Shown: positions 18,109 through 28,104 of the stretch, piece by piece
How positions within the stretch are numbered: position 1 is the stretch's first letter
Layout of the letters: every line of letters starts with the position of its first letter
Source: UBA2365 sp964594045
Lineage (GTDB): Bacteria; Bacteroidota; Bacteroidia; Chitinophagales; Saprospiraceae
Assembly: GCA_964594045.1 (NCBI GenBank)
Contig: CAZQKR010000029.1
Span: 1-50,416, forward strand
Reading direction: 5' to 3'
DNA length: 50,416 bases
The notes under the pieces: generated by a model
Seen by the model: the letters and a program-made list of their open reading frames with translations, nothing else
The model's database searches: none
What the model was told of the DNA's origin: nothing
Made by a program: the position numbers and the translations under genes

Positions 18109-21100
18109 TTAGTTAGAGTTTAATTGATTTTTGGTTTTTTCAATATTACGGATATGATCTATGACTTCTTTCAGGACGGAACGTCGTTTGTCTTTTTTTT
18201 GTAAAAATTCAATGATAATCTCTAAATGTTCATATTCTCCTTTTAGATGATTAAAAGCCCCATAATTATTCCAAACTGCATCAAAAGCATTTTTTAAAAA
18301 GTTCAAAATGTCATCATTTTTTAAAATTTTGTCATTCTGATCTTTGCATAGTCCATTAACTAAATATTGAGTTACCAGCACATTGAACCAATTAATTTGA
18401 TCATAATAATCATCATTAAACTTTTCGGATTTAAATTGCTTAATAAGATTTGTGAGATCTTTATTTATGGTTTTATTATTTAAAAAATTGAGTTGTAATA
18501 ATACTATGGAATTATAGAAAGGATATTTTTTAGATTTAAATTTATTTGCTTCTTCATATGATTCAATTGACTTTTGAATCGATGTTTTAAAACCATTATT
18601 ATTTGAAATTTTTTGAATAAAAGCCAATCTCTTAAAGGTACTTCCTAACATAGAATATCTCTCAGATGTTGGTCCAATTTTGATTAGTATTTCAAATTTT
18701 TCTATAACCTTTTCAAGTTCCTTTATTGAATTACCGATTTTTGATTTATCATTTATTGCTTCCTCCACGGCTATCTTAGCCTGCACATTATATATCTGTT
18801 CTAAACTTTTTAATGAAAAATTTGCTTTTTCTATAGTAAAAAGCTTAACAAATATTGAGCTTGCTTTTAAGTTGTTGCCGAGTTTATAGTGAGCCATTGC
18901 TTGTTTTTCTAAAACATTGGCATCCTGTATATTTAGCAATTCAAGTGCATCATCTACTTCTGCAAGTTGTTTCTTTAAAGCCCTACCCAATGTTTTTGAC
19001 ATTTCAGCTTGACTGATTATACTGTTATATTCGTTCAGAATTTCAATGTCAAGATTCAGCTTTTTTTTGGAATGGTAACTTTTTGTATCAAATTTATACA
19101 TTGGGTCGCCATAACATTGATACGCACCCCAAGTGTTTTTGTCGGGATCATACTCATAACAAGCCTCCCGAGCTTTTTGGACGGCTTGACCAAAATTGGC
19201 TCCTTCAAACATTTCCTGATAAAATGTTTGAGCAAAATACAAAGCAGAATCATCATATACCGGCCATCCTGCGACAATTATGGCTCTAACACCTTCTTTA
19301 ATGAATTGCTCTCCGATATTTGATGCAAATTCATATGTTTTATATGAGAAATCTGAAGCTTCTGAGGTGTTCTTACCGGAATAACAGGTATTTATAAAAA
19401 CAAACTCAGGTATTGGATCCAATTGTACGATATCAGTAGCGGTCAAAAAAATAGGTTCTTCCACTTGCACGTTGTTTCCCTCATTATCCTTTACATAAGT
19501 CTTCAAACAGCCTATTACAATTCCTGATTTAAATGTGTTCTTTGGATCAAAATCACCGTGTGCTGCAATGTGGATGATTCGATATGGTTCTGAATAGATA
19601 GACTGAATTATTTCATAATCAAGTTTTCTGATCTGTTCAATGACTTCAAATTTGGCAGATTGAAAAACCTCAGACACTTCTCTTGCTTCCGCAGCTGCGC
19701 CTGATAATTGACGGTATTTCGTTGAATTAAGATCCGGATCGCCAATGATCAATATTTTATTACCTTCTGCATATCTTTTTTCAGGACCACACTTATTTGT
19801 GTTTAATTGTCTTATCAAACCCGCAGATACACAAAGCGGCTTGTCGTTTACAGAAGTGTCCTGAATCAGTTCCCAGGGATATGACGCGGATTCGTTATCC
19901 AGGTTAAGAACCATGTTGTTTTGCATTCTCAAATTCGTCTTAAAACTTTGTGGAATCAATCTTTCAAAGAGTACTTTTGAAATTCTCCTATCCCAGGTTT
20001 TAAGTTTTTCTTTTTCTTGGATGAGGTCAAACAACATTTTATCAATGATCGGTTTATTAATAAAAATCTCGTTGCTTTCCTCTTTGGCTATCCCAATATT
20101 TAAATCAAATATAAGACTGGAATTATTCCTTAGACAATGATCTATTTTCAACGGACAATTTTTCTTTCCTCTGATTGTCATTTGATTCCATCTGTCAGCG
20201 ACATACGAGATACTCAATTTGTTAACCCCACCAGGTTTGGAAGTAAGAACTTTATTCTCAAATCTTAATAAACCATCAGACTCAAATTGCCGGATGGCAT
20301 AGTATACGGAATATACTTTGTCATGAAATAATTCTATGAACTCTACGTGCTTAATTAAATTTTCATAAATCTCTGTAAATTTTTTGGTCTCATTTATAGA
20401 TTTATTTGCCATTTCAACTCCTGATATTATAGATTTTACAGAAGTTGCAATTGATAAATTTCCAAAAGCGGTTCCTATAAGCAATGTGCTCCATTGGTCA
20501 GGGAAAGGGCATTTGTTTGAGCAATCATTTTCTTTATGTTGATGATAGGCGTTTATAATTGCTTCTTTGATTGCAATTGAAAGTGAGAATCCCGTTAAAT
20601 CAAATTGATTTCCTAATCCAACAATCAGGGCACCCACGGGTTTATGATATGCTTCCCGGAGGATAAATAGTGAACTTCCTAAAGGCCCTGGATAAACTTT
20701 GTTTTTAAAACGGTCAGATAAGTAGCCTCCAAGCGCTTTATCAAGGCCGAATTCGGCATTGGCAATAAATTCTCCATTAAAATGGCCAACCATTAAGGGG
20801 CCTGAAGCAAATTTCAAATCACCATGTGAAATGCTAACATTGATCAGTTCCGGTTTTGAACTTTCTGAAGTGATATCATCTTTACCAAAGATTTTATTTA
20901 TGACATCAAATCTTTCATTTGTATCAATAGTTCGGGTTTTATACACAGATGGTACAAATTCCTGATCAGCAGACCTTGTTGAAATGGCAGGTGGTGTGTT
21001 ACTTAAATTACATTTTCCGGTTTCCAGAAGTTGTAAGATGCTTTTAAAAAATGACTGATCATCAAGTAGTCTGTCGTGTTTAGTGTTAACAAAGTATTTA

Positions 21101-23580
21101 TTGTTTTCTTCCATACCTACAGGAAAGCCTTCCTTCCATGTTACTGTACTGTCACCCTCAAAGTTAGAATTCTCACAATAGTATGTTTTTTGATCTTGAT
21201 TATATTTTAGACTTTTTGGTGTTTCTTCATGAGTGCCGGCTATATAAAAAATATTAGTTTTGTTAAGTTTACCTGGCTCTTCAATATTTGAAAATTTAAT
21301 TTTTTCAACTTTTTCTTTAATGGTTTTAAATTGTGATTCAGCAATTGGTGGCACAACCCATTTATGCTTGTTTTTATAGTCGTTAGTATGAATATTTTGC
21401 CATACATTAATATCCGAAAAATCAAATTGCTGATCATGAGTCGTTGTAATATCCATAGGAAGCATCTCTAATACACCGGGATATTTGGAAAATATCTTCA
21501 ATAATCTTTGGGTTGAAACAACTCCTGATAAGATTCTAAGACTCCTTAGCGTTTTGCTCTGACCGATAATTGTTTTAACAGCTGCATAGGATCCATACCA
21601 TGGAGTTCCCAACATGATCCATCTGAAACCCTGCCTTGAGGATAACCGGTTGTATACTTCAGATTTATCTAAAAACAATTGCCTTAACAATAACCCTCCT
21701 TTGGAATGAGAAACTACTCTAATTGGTTGATTGCCAGCAAGCTTAAATACTGCTTCGATTTCCTTTTCAAGCATTGAAAGCTGGCTCTCGTAGGATAATC
21801 TCCAATCATAAGGTATCACATATACATCATGACCTGAGTTAATTAAAAATTTGCAAAAGCTCTCATAAGCAGTTGCAATCACACCGGCGACTTCCAATTT
21901 TTCCTCCTTCCCCATTTTAAATAGAGATCCTCCCGGAAAGCCCCAATAATCTATCCACAATTGATCATTTCCTTTTTTCAGGGTTGATGCCATCATGCCC
22001 GGAATGAGTATGGTAACTGGTTTTCTGCCTGAAATATCTTTCGACAAGTAATTCCCATTTTCCAATGTAACACCTCTTTCTTCCTCTAATAATGCCTTTC
22101 TATTCACAATATCAGATGAATTTAAAATCCCTTTTGTTTTAATTGCGGTTGTGATTAATTCTGCTGTATTCTGTTGATAGAAATAGGATGAATGATGAAC
22201 TCTGTTACCTGTAGCTTTATTGTAAAATGCACCCTTGAGGGACAATCCCTGTAACATGGAAATTGTATTCACAACCATATCACTATGATCCTGGATAAGC
22301 ATTCTGGTAAAGAAAAACTTAAGAGAATGAATTATATTCAGGCTCATACTGGATTGACCTGCTAATAGATAGCACTTAGGTTCTTCTATAACACTATATG
22401 TATTTATCAAATCCAAGTAGGAATTATCTGGAGTCATTGCTTCCAGCCCGGGAAGCACATCAGTTTTATCTTTCGATTTAATAAATACAACTATTAACTT
22501 CTCCAGCAACTCAATGATTTCCTGTGATACCGATTTATTAACCCATTTAGTGACTTCTGTGATTACCCTGAGTAGGTTGATGATATTATCTGACAGCAAA
22601 GTTGTTCCGTTTCCGGGACTCGCAACTTTTATAACTTGAGAGATGTTTATTTTTTTTCCTTTTAATATAGAAGAAATTTTTGAAACAACTTGAGCATCTT
22701 CATTCCTGTTTTCTTCTTCAAGGTAGGCTAAAACACTTTCCAATTTGTTCTGTTTGACCATATCAATACACATCAAGAGGGTATCAGCAACAAGTCCGCC
22801 TCGTGAATGTGACATAATTGTCAGTTCAATATTATCCGGTAGTTTATCTGCCAATAATAGAACATTTTCAAAAGGACTTTTTGTGAGGGTGTGATGTTCA
22901 AAAGCAAGTATATTGCTACCATAAGAGCTATTGATTGCTTCCCATATTAAAGTATTGCTAATTTTTTCATTTTCTGAATTGCTCGGGTCAAAAAATGCAT
23001 TTCTTGTATTGCTGTTGGTTCCATGTATGAATAAAAAATATGGACCGGTAGCATCGCTTTTAATAAATTTTTCCAAAATCCTTGAACTATTTATTTTGAA
23101 TAAACCTTCTTCGGTAACACTTTTAAGTTCAAGTTTTTTGGCTATTTTTTTTGCAGCAAATTCACCTGTTTCTTCAATAAACTTATCAAGAACATCCCCT
23201 GAAATAAAACTTACAATTTTAGCAATTCCTTTTTTTAACCAACCATCTCTTGTGTTGTCAAAAGCAAAGGAAGTAGATAAATATAATTCTTCGTTGGAAC
23301 CGATATCAGATCCGCGGGAATAAACTGACTTCTCACGCAAAGCTAATTGGTGAACTTCATCGGGACTTAGAAAAAGGTAAGATTTGTCTTCAAACTCATA
23401 ATATACCATGCCATCGTCAGATAAATCGTCTTCTGAAGCCTTACCTTCTGCTCTTGTAGTTGTGTCAATTTGATAAAATGTGACTTCCGTTTTAATTTTT
23501 TCAATCAAAACTGAAGAAAATGATGTTTTTTCAATCTGAAGCTGATCCAGTTTATTTCCAGAAATCTTATATGAGCGCAT
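18109..23580 (-). CDS. Double alpha/beta-hydrolase and CHAT protease fusion with TPR-like tail
   Basis: This giant protein has 1823 residues. First hydrolase: oxyanion segment FLFIHGTNS ending at 190 and nucleophile elbow SHSRGG (Ser259). Second, LCAT-like hydrolase: LIPGMM at 525-530, VSHSKGG with Ser626, LGTPWYG near 657, and a candidate histidine in TKHDRL (His835). Residues about 911-1060 (SHGDLKFA, LMVGHFNGE, YPGPLG, LIVGLG) resemble the macro-like N-terminal domain of M17 aminopeptidases, as seen in some CHAT proteins. The CHAT caspase-like protease starts near 1274 (ILIIGDP), with His1341 in AAHGD and Cys1399 in INTCYSG. A helical TPR-like region fills about 1510-1823. It follows the LecA-like gene by 21 nt. 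It probably combines lipase or esterase activity with proteolysis in one death effector; targets are unknown. Confidence 0.9.
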   Translation of the reverse strand: MRSYKISGNKLDQLQIEKTSFSSVLIEKIKTEVTFYQIDTTTRAEGKASEDDLSDDGMVYYEFEDKSYLFLSPDEVHQLALREKSVYSRGSDIGSNEELYLSTSFAFDNTRDGWLKKGIAKIVSFISGDVLDKFIEETGEFAAKKIAKKLELKSVTEEGLFKINSSRILEKFIKSDATGPYFLFIHGTNSNTRNAFFDPSNSENEKISNTLIWEAINSSYGSNILAFEHHTLTKSPFENVLLLADKLPDNIELTIMSHSRGGLVADTLLMCIDMVKQNKLESVLAYLEEENRNEDAQVVSKISSILKGKKINISQVIKVASPGNGTTLLSDNIINLLRVITEVTKWVNKSVSQEIIELLEKLIVVFIKSKDKTDVLPGLEAMTPDNSYLDLINTYSVIEEPKCYLLAGQSSMSLNIIHSLKFFFTRMLIQDHSDMVVNTISMLQGLSLKGAFYNKATGNRVHHSSYFYQQNTAELITTAIKTKGILNSSDIVNRKALLEEERGVTLENGNYLSKDISGRKPVTILIPGMMASTLKKGNDQLWIDYWGFPGGSLFKMGKEEKLEVAGVIATAYESFCKFLINSGHDVYVIPYDWRLSYESQLSMLEKEIEAVFKLAGNQPIRVVSHSKGGLLLRQLFLDKSEVYNRLSSRQGFRWIMLGTPWYGSYAAVKTIIGQSKTLRSLRILSGVVSTQRLLKIFSKYPGVLEMLPMDITTTHDQQFDFSDINVWQNIHTNDYKNKHKWVVPPIAESQFKTIKEKVEKIKFSNIEEPGKLNKTNIFYIAGTHEETPKSLKYNQDQKTYYCENSNFEGDSTVTWKEGFPVGMEENNKYFVNTKHDRLLDDQSFFKSILQLLETGKCNLSNTPPAISTRSADQEFVPSVYKTRTIDTNERFDVINKIFGKDDITSESSKPELINVSISHGDLKFASGPLMVGHFNGEFIANAEFGLDKALGGYLSDRFKNKVYPGPLGSSLFILREAYHKPVGALIVGLGNQFDLTGFSLSIAIKEAIINAYHQHKENDCSNKCPFPDQWSTLLIGTAFGNLSIATSVKSIISGVEMANKSINETKKFTEIYENLIKHVEFIELFHDKVYSVYYAIRQFESDGLLRFENKVLTSKPGGVNKLSISYVADRWNQMTIRGKKNCPLKIDHCLRNNSSLIFDLNIGIAKEESNEIFINKPIIDKMLFDLIQEKEKLKTWDRRISKVLFERLIPQSFKTNLRMQNNMVLNLDNESASYPWELIQDTSVNDKPLCVSAGLIRQLNTNKCGPEKRYAEGNKILIIGDPDLNSTKYRQLSGAAAEAREVSEVFQSAKFEVIEQIRKLDYEIIQSIYSEPYRIIHIAAHGDFDPKNTFKSGIVIGCLKTYVKDNEGNNVQVEEPIFLTATDIVQLDPIPEFVFINTCYSGKNTSEASDFSYKTYEFASNIGEQFIKEGVRAIIVAGWPVYDDSALYFAQTFYQEMFEGANFGQAVQKAREACYEYDPDKNTWGAYQCYGDPMYKFDTKSYHSKKKLNLDIEILNEYNSIISQAEMSKTLGRALKKQLAEVDDALELLNIQDANVLEKQAMAHYKLGNNLKASSIFVKLFTIEKANFSLKSLEQIYNVQAKIAVEEAINDKSKIGNSIKELEKVIEKFEILIKIGPTSERYSMLGSTFKRLAFIQKISNNNGFKTSIQKSIESYEEANKFKSKKYPFYNSIVLLQLNFLNNKTINKDLTNLIKQFKSEKFNDDYYDQINWFNVLVTQYLVNGLCKDQNDKILKNDDILNFLKNAFDAVWNNYGAFNHLKGEYEHLEIIIEFLQKKDKRRSVLKEVIDHIRNIEKTKNQLNSN

Positions 23581-23601
23581 AATATTGTATTTTTAAAAAA
23601 A

Positions 23602-23979
23602 TTATGATATTCTGATGACTAATTCTACTAATCCTTTGTTATTTGCATAAGATATTTCTTTTTCATAATCATTGACAAAAATGTATAATCTGCCAGATTT
23701 TTTAATTTCGAGTTCTGTAAGACCTATACCGATTTTGAAAAAATAATCTTCATTTTCACCAATACAAGCGCAAAGGCAATAATACTTTTGTGAGTTCCAA
23801 CGAGGGGGGAATAAAAAAGCTAACCAATAATTAAATCCTTCCAAACTTGAAGGAATCACCCAGTCTTTCCAAGGTTCTTTAATTTTCACATTTACCGATA
23901 TTTTATTACCTGATTTAATATCTAATAATGTATCAAGATTTTTCATCTTTGAATTGTATAAGATAGTTTTTTCTGTCAT
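23602..23979 (-). CDS. LecA (PA-IL)-like beta-sandwich protein
   Basis: This 125-residue protein lies 10 nt after the caspase-subtilase gene and 21 nt before the hydrolase-CHAT gene. Its C-terminal half follows the pattern of the galactose lectin LecA: CLCACIGE...FFKIGIG, then KSGRLYIFVND, then SYANNKG and a final strand VELVIRI. In LecA the equivalent ND...YGNN loop supplies calcium ligands, and the Asp, the Asn pair and a hydroxyl residue are present here. The loop is two residues longer. It may be a recognition module delivered as a separate subunit to the neighbouring proteases. Only the fold resemblance is supported; sugar binding is not shown. Confidence 0.72.
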   Translation of the reverse strand: MTEKTILYNSKMKNLDTLLDIKSGNKISVNVKIKEPWKDWVIPSSLEGFNYWLAFLFPPRWNSQKYYCLCACIGENEDYFFKIGIGLTELEIKKSGRLYIFVNDYEKEISYANNKGLVELVIRIS

Positions 23980-23989
23980 TTTTAAAGTT

Positions 23990-26251
23990 TTAAAAATACA
24001 ATTTTAATAAATCACCAAATTCAACTTTTGCTTTAGGAGCTATATCCGAATCTTTAACTTTATAAAATTTTGCCAATGCATCTTTTGCCTGTAGAATGCC
24101 ATTGCCATAATACTTTGTTGATTTGGTATATTTAGATGAAATTGCACTACGAAAAAGCGCCTGTCTTACTGCTTCAGCCTTTTTCCATCTGTCTTTTCCT
24201 GAGTATTTTTCCAGTTCACTTCTATATTTTACAATATACAAAGCTGCTGCAGCAGCAATCTGAGGTGTAGCACTTGAAGTGCCACCTCCTCTTCTGGAAA
24301 TACCCCATGATGAAATTTTATTCTTAGCATTAGAAAGAACACTTGCCCAGGGTACATTTGGGGTATAAGCCGCTAATGCATACTTCATCACCTCAGGAGG
24401 GCCAGAGTTACCCTGCATTCTTTCTCCATCAGAAAAGCTTTTGTTTTTTTGAGCTTTAAAATCATAAGGTTTGTGATTGTATGTTGCACCGCAAGCCGTG
24501 ATAACTCTTTCAAATCGGGATGGATATACCACTTCTTCCGGTACCAAAATATCCCCCAGGGTATTAAAATTATTTCCTGCAGCAGTGACAACGACGATTC
24601 CTGCTTCATAAGCTTTATTAATGACTTCAGCCATTTTCCTGCTTGGAGCGCCTCCCATGGACATACTTATGACGTCACATTTAACTTCAATAGCGTACTC
24701 AATAGCTTGCACAAATGACTTTATACTTCCTCCTATTAAAACAACATTATCAGCAATCCTTATCGGGACAACTTCAGCAAATGGTATAGCGCCTATGGGA
24801 CCTGATTTCCCATCATACCTGCCTTTGGAAGGATCCACTGTTTTTCCGGCAAGTATTGCAGCTGTAGCAACTCCGTGAAAGTTGTTTTTACTTCCTTTAT
24901 TTCGTACCATGGCATTTTTTGAATCCTCTCCTTCAACAAAGCTCCTGCCGGCTTCCATGTTTAAAAATTCAGGAGAACAAGGATGTTCAGGAATGACTCC
25001 AGTATCAATGATGGCAATTTTTACTTTTCTTTGTTTAGGATCAGGGAAAAGTTCGAGTATTTCTTTACATGCACTTTCCAATTGTGAGTATTCTTCTTTT
25101 TTATACCAATCAAATATATCAGATGTTGGACTAGGCCATGTTTTTAAAAATTCATTAGTATTTGCTTCGTTGTTAGATTTGGTATACTGTGGCGGTTCAT
25201 CAATTTCGAGATCGACATCTACCTGAATCAGGTCAATACCAAAATGCTTTTTTAATATTGTTTCAAAATTTTGCAATTCTTTTTTAGACAAGTATTGAGG
25301 TTGTTCAAATTTTACAATAATTGTATCATTATCCCACGTTTCAAGTGAATGTTTCCAATCGGTACATTTTTCCAGTATTGATTTTAATTCCTGAAAATCA
25401 GGAAGTTTTTTGAATGACAAGTATATTGCCTTCGTTAAAGGAGCATTTGGAACTTTTTTAACACTCTTGGACAAATCTCTAATGGATGAATTATTGAAGT
25501 TGAATTGAAAAAAATATGGAATCTGTTTTTGTTCTTTTAAAACGGAATCGTATTGTAATTTTTCGGCCAATGCCTGAAGACTTATTTTCGGGTCATTAAC
25601 TAATTCTTTTATTAGATGAGTTGTAAACAGGCTGGTTGGGTCTCCGCAAATAGCTGTTTGTGTAGATTGGCATGCTGAAATAAAAAATATCGAAGCCTGG
25701 ATTTCTTTTCTTATTCGTGAAATGTTATTGTAGAGATTTTTATTTTTAATATAAGACAATTTTGATAAAGTGAATAGTTTTTCAGGGAATTCTGTAGGTA
25801 CAGACTTTAATTCTCTCCATGAATCACCACTATGACATGAATCTACAAATATTAATACATTGACGCCTTTTTTAAAATTCAAAAGCAAATTGTATACCTC
25901 ATCATCTACCAACATCCGGTCATAAAAACAATAGGTTTCATCATAGTTTTCTGTTGAAGAATCCATTTCATCATTGTCGTGATCTGGAATAAAACCACCA
26001 TGGCCGGAATAATACAGTATTAATGTATCTCCAGCATCCAATTCTGATGCCATTTCTTTCAACTTAAATTCAAAGAATGAAACTTTTGTAGTTGCCGAAC
26101 CAAATATCTCAACTTGCGTTTTTTCTAAATTGTAAAGCTTTTTCAGTGTTTCACCAAAAACTTTGGCATCATTTTCACAACAAGTAAGAGGATTGGTATA
26201 ATTGTTTAATGTGGTATCCACACCAAATGATAGGACATGTAATCTGCTCAT
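23990..26251 (-). CDS. Caspase-like (C14) and subtilisin-like (S8) protease fusion
   Basis: The N-terminal domain (about 1-260) is a metacaspase-like C14 peptidase, with the catalytic His in YSGHGG (His84) and Cys in DSCHSG (Cys139). A linker of about 140 residues leads to a complete subtilase: Asp416 in IIDTGV, His459 in FHGVAT, oxyanion Asn560 in AAGN, and Ser659 in GTSSATP. No signal peptide precedes either domain, so it should work in the cytosol. It is the first gene of the minus-strand block, and a promoter-like element lies about 150 nt upstream. One possibility is a cascade in which the caspase part activates the subtilase or the neighbouring CHAT protein; this is inferred. The fusion of two complete proteases from different clans is unusual. 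Confidence 0.93.
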   Translation of the reverse strand: MSRLHVLSFGVDTTLNNYTNPLTCCENDAKVFGETLKKLYNLEKTQVEIFGSATTKVSFFEFKLKEMASELDAGDTLILYYSGHGGFIPDHDNDEMDSSTENYDETYCFYDRMLVDDEVYNLLLNFKKGVNVLIFVDSCHSGDSWRELKSVPTEFPEKLFTLSKLSYIKNKNLYNNISRIRKEIQASIFFISACQSTQTAICGDPTSLFTTHLIKELVNDPKISLQALAEKLQYDSVLKEQKQIPYFFQFNFNNSSIRDLSKSVKKVPNAPLTKAIYLSFKKLPDFQELKSILEKCTDWKHSLETWDNDTIIVKFEQPQYLSKKELQNFETILKKHFGIDLIQVDVDLEIDEPPQYTKSNNEANTNEFLKTWPSPTSDIFDWYKKEEYSQLESACKEILELFPDPKQRKVKIAIIDTGVIPEHPCSPEFLNMEAGRSFVEGEDSKNAMVRNKGSKNNFHGVATAAILAGKTVDPSKGRYDGKSGPIGAIPFAEVVPIRIADNVVLIGGSIKSFVQAIEYAIEVKCDVISMSMGGAPSRKMAEVINKAYEAGIVVVTAAGNNFNTLGDILVPEEVVYPSRFERVITACGATYNHKPYDFKAQKNKSFSDGERMQGNSGPPEVMKYALAAYTPNVPWASVLSNAKNKISSWGISRRGGGTSSATPQIAAAAALYIVKYRSELEKYSGKDRWKKAEAVRQALFRSAISSKYTKSTKYYGNGILQAKDALAKFYKVKDSDIAPKAKVEFGDLLKLYF

Positions 26252-26398
26252 GACTTAATTTTTTGGGTTATTAAAACTTGATCTTTAATTTTAAAATTAG
26301 AAGAAAATAGAAAGAACTATTAATTGTTACATTTCATATATTTCAATTCATTTCTAATTAAATGGGATTAATAAATCATTCAGAAATGATTGATATTT

Positions 26399-26427
26399 CA
26401 AACGTACTAAATTTTTTAATTATTCAA
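26399..26427 (-). promoter_or_regulatory. Putative promoter of the caspase-subtilase operon
   Basis: On the minus strand a TTG lies 18 nt upstream of TACGTTTG, a perfect match to the Bacteroidota -7 consensus TAnnTTTG. Transcription would start near 26392, giving a leader of about 140 nt before the caspase-subtilase start codon. The leader is very AT-rich and shows no obvious structure. Confidence 0.45.
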
Positions 26428-26797
26428 CTAAAATGTTTATTAATTTTGTAATTTCTTTACATTGTGATTAATAATTTTATATTTATTACTATTTTTGATT
26501 AGTATTAATTTATTGTATCTTGGATATTAAAGTGACCAAATAAAATGTTTAATTAAATAATAAAATCGAGTATGAGAATTTACGAATGTTTTCCCCACAG
26601 AGATTTTCTCAATTTTCACATAGATTGACACAAACGAGCAGTTTTTTCTCAATTAAGCACACATATGTCCGAATCTTCAAATTCTAAAATCAACTTTATA
26701 AACTTTCTACTTTCTAACTTACTACTTTCGAAGTTTTCAGCTTTTACTGTTCCCGTTTGGTGTACACACAAGTTACAAGTATATGTGGGAAAGCTCC

Positions 26798-26957
26798 AGA
26801 TTTAAGTGCCACGCGTAGGATATAAATGCAGATGCGTCAGATATAAATTCACTCGTGCCAGATAAAAATGCACAAGCATCAGATAAAAATGCAAACGCAT
26901 CAAAGTGTACGAGCGGCAGAGATAAATGCACAAGCTCCATATATAAATTTCCAAGAT
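26798..26957. repeat. Degenerate 21-nt tandem repeat array
   Basis: About seven imperfect units follow the pattern gataNaaatgcacaagcatca. Four consecutive ones are exactly 21 nt long (26819, 26840, 26861, 26882), then comes one 16-nt degenerate unit and another 21-nt unit at 26919. The minus strand stays open and would read as heptads such as HFYLARV and NLYLTHL, but no gene signals accompany it. Confidence 0.7.
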
Positions 26958-27564
26958 ATGCACTGTGTATTCCCCATAGAAACCATAATGGATTCTACGA
27001 CCAATTGAAGTAGGCAACGCAACTTAGTAAAAGCTTGACTGCATTTTTTTGAAATTCTAATAAATGCCAATAGGAAGGAAGAGTGCCACAATGCTAATAT
27101 TCCAAACCATGACAAGCCAGAACCAAGGAGGAAATTGATTTAAGAACCTATACTGGCAGACCCTTACCGGTAGGTTCTGATCATCTTCGCTATGGGCAAG
27201 CCACTATAGGCAGGCAAATAACAACGATTAACTATTTTGGATCTGAAATTTTTATTCTGAAAACTAAAGTCCAAGAATCCTTGCCTGCTTCAATAGATCC
27301 TGGATCATGCGAGGTTCACTCCGTTGGATATACATAATGCGAGGTTCGAAATTCGGATTGTATTTGTCAGAAACAATAGAAGTTCTTTAAAATTTTGCCA
27401 AAAAAACAACATTTTTTTTCGGACGCTGATTGATTTTAGTTATCTGGAATGAAAGGTTATTTCATCAATGGCGGTATCAAAAATAATGTGGAATATCGGT
27501 TAAAATTGCAAAATAAAAGGTGTTCAAAGGTCTGCTGCAGGCAAACTGTTTGTCAAAAATAATT

Positions 27565-28104
27565 TCATGAAATGCCATGAGCGATCGTTTCGATTTCCAT
27601 TTTTCCATCGTCAGTGGTTTTGATTTGGTATGTGACTGAAGAACCACATAATCTTCCACATATCATATTGACTTCAAATATATACAATTTTCCATTTTCA
27701 CCTATATAAACATGGGAAATGAAAAAAACCATAGATCTTTCAGCAAGAAATCGTTTTGACCATTCCTCGCTAACTTTACTGAAGATAATCCTATCAGTAG
27801 TGACGAAATCAGAAATGTTCAAACTATCCCGAATGATACTTTTCAAAAGTTTGATATCCAGGATGGCATGAATGTCATTCATTTTTGGTTTTTCTCCAGT
27901 TGAATCTTCAGAATAATACCACTCATCTTTCAGGGTTGTATCTATATATACTTTTTTCATGGAAAGCGGTAGGTATAGCTTGCTAAGTAAATCCTTTGTC
28001 AATTGGATCCTGATGTTCCCGGGAAGCACATGTGCTTCCTTATTTTTGCAGCCAACAAAGGATAAAAACGTCAGGCAAAATATGAACAGACAGGCATTTT
28101 TCAT
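27565..28104 (-). CDS. Putative lipoprotein, hypothetical
   Basis: This 179-residue protein starts with a lipoprotein-type signal (basic start, hydrophobic run FIFCLTFLSF, cleavage site FVGC with the lipidated Cys near 19). It is therefore expected in the outer or inner membrane facing the periplasm. The mature part is a charged alpha/beta sequence with no family I recognise; near the end it has a short Cys pair (MICGRLCGSS). No partner gene is adjacent, and the flanks are repeat-rich intergenic DNA. Confidence 0.8.
   Translation of the reverse strand: MKNACLFIFCLTFLSFVGCKNKEAHVLPGNIRIQLTKDLLSKLYLPLSMKKVYIDTTLKDEWYYSEDSTGEKPKMNDIHAILDIKLLKSIIRDSLNISDFVTTDRIIFSKVSEEWSKRFLAERSMVFFISHVYIGENGKLYIFEVNMICGRLCGSSVTYQIKTTDDGKMEIETIAHGIS

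Larger units (their letters stand above)
26252..27564. other. 1.3-kb intergenic region without a convincing gene
   Basis: The left 350 nt are very AT-rich and hold the promoter-like element of the caspase operon. A degenerate 21-nt repeat array sits at 26798-26957. Around 27132-27180 an imperfect inverted repeat has arms agaacctat and gtaggttct. The phrase atgcgaggttc occurs twice near 27305-27345. I see no transposase, RNA gene or credible reading frame; two 71-codon minus-strand frames merely run through the repeat array. Confidence 0.6.

Noticed and set aside
27125..27350. Possible insertion sequence remnant (inverted agaacctat arms, repeated atgcgaggttc)
   Set aside because: There is no transposase fragment, and the arms are short and imperfect.
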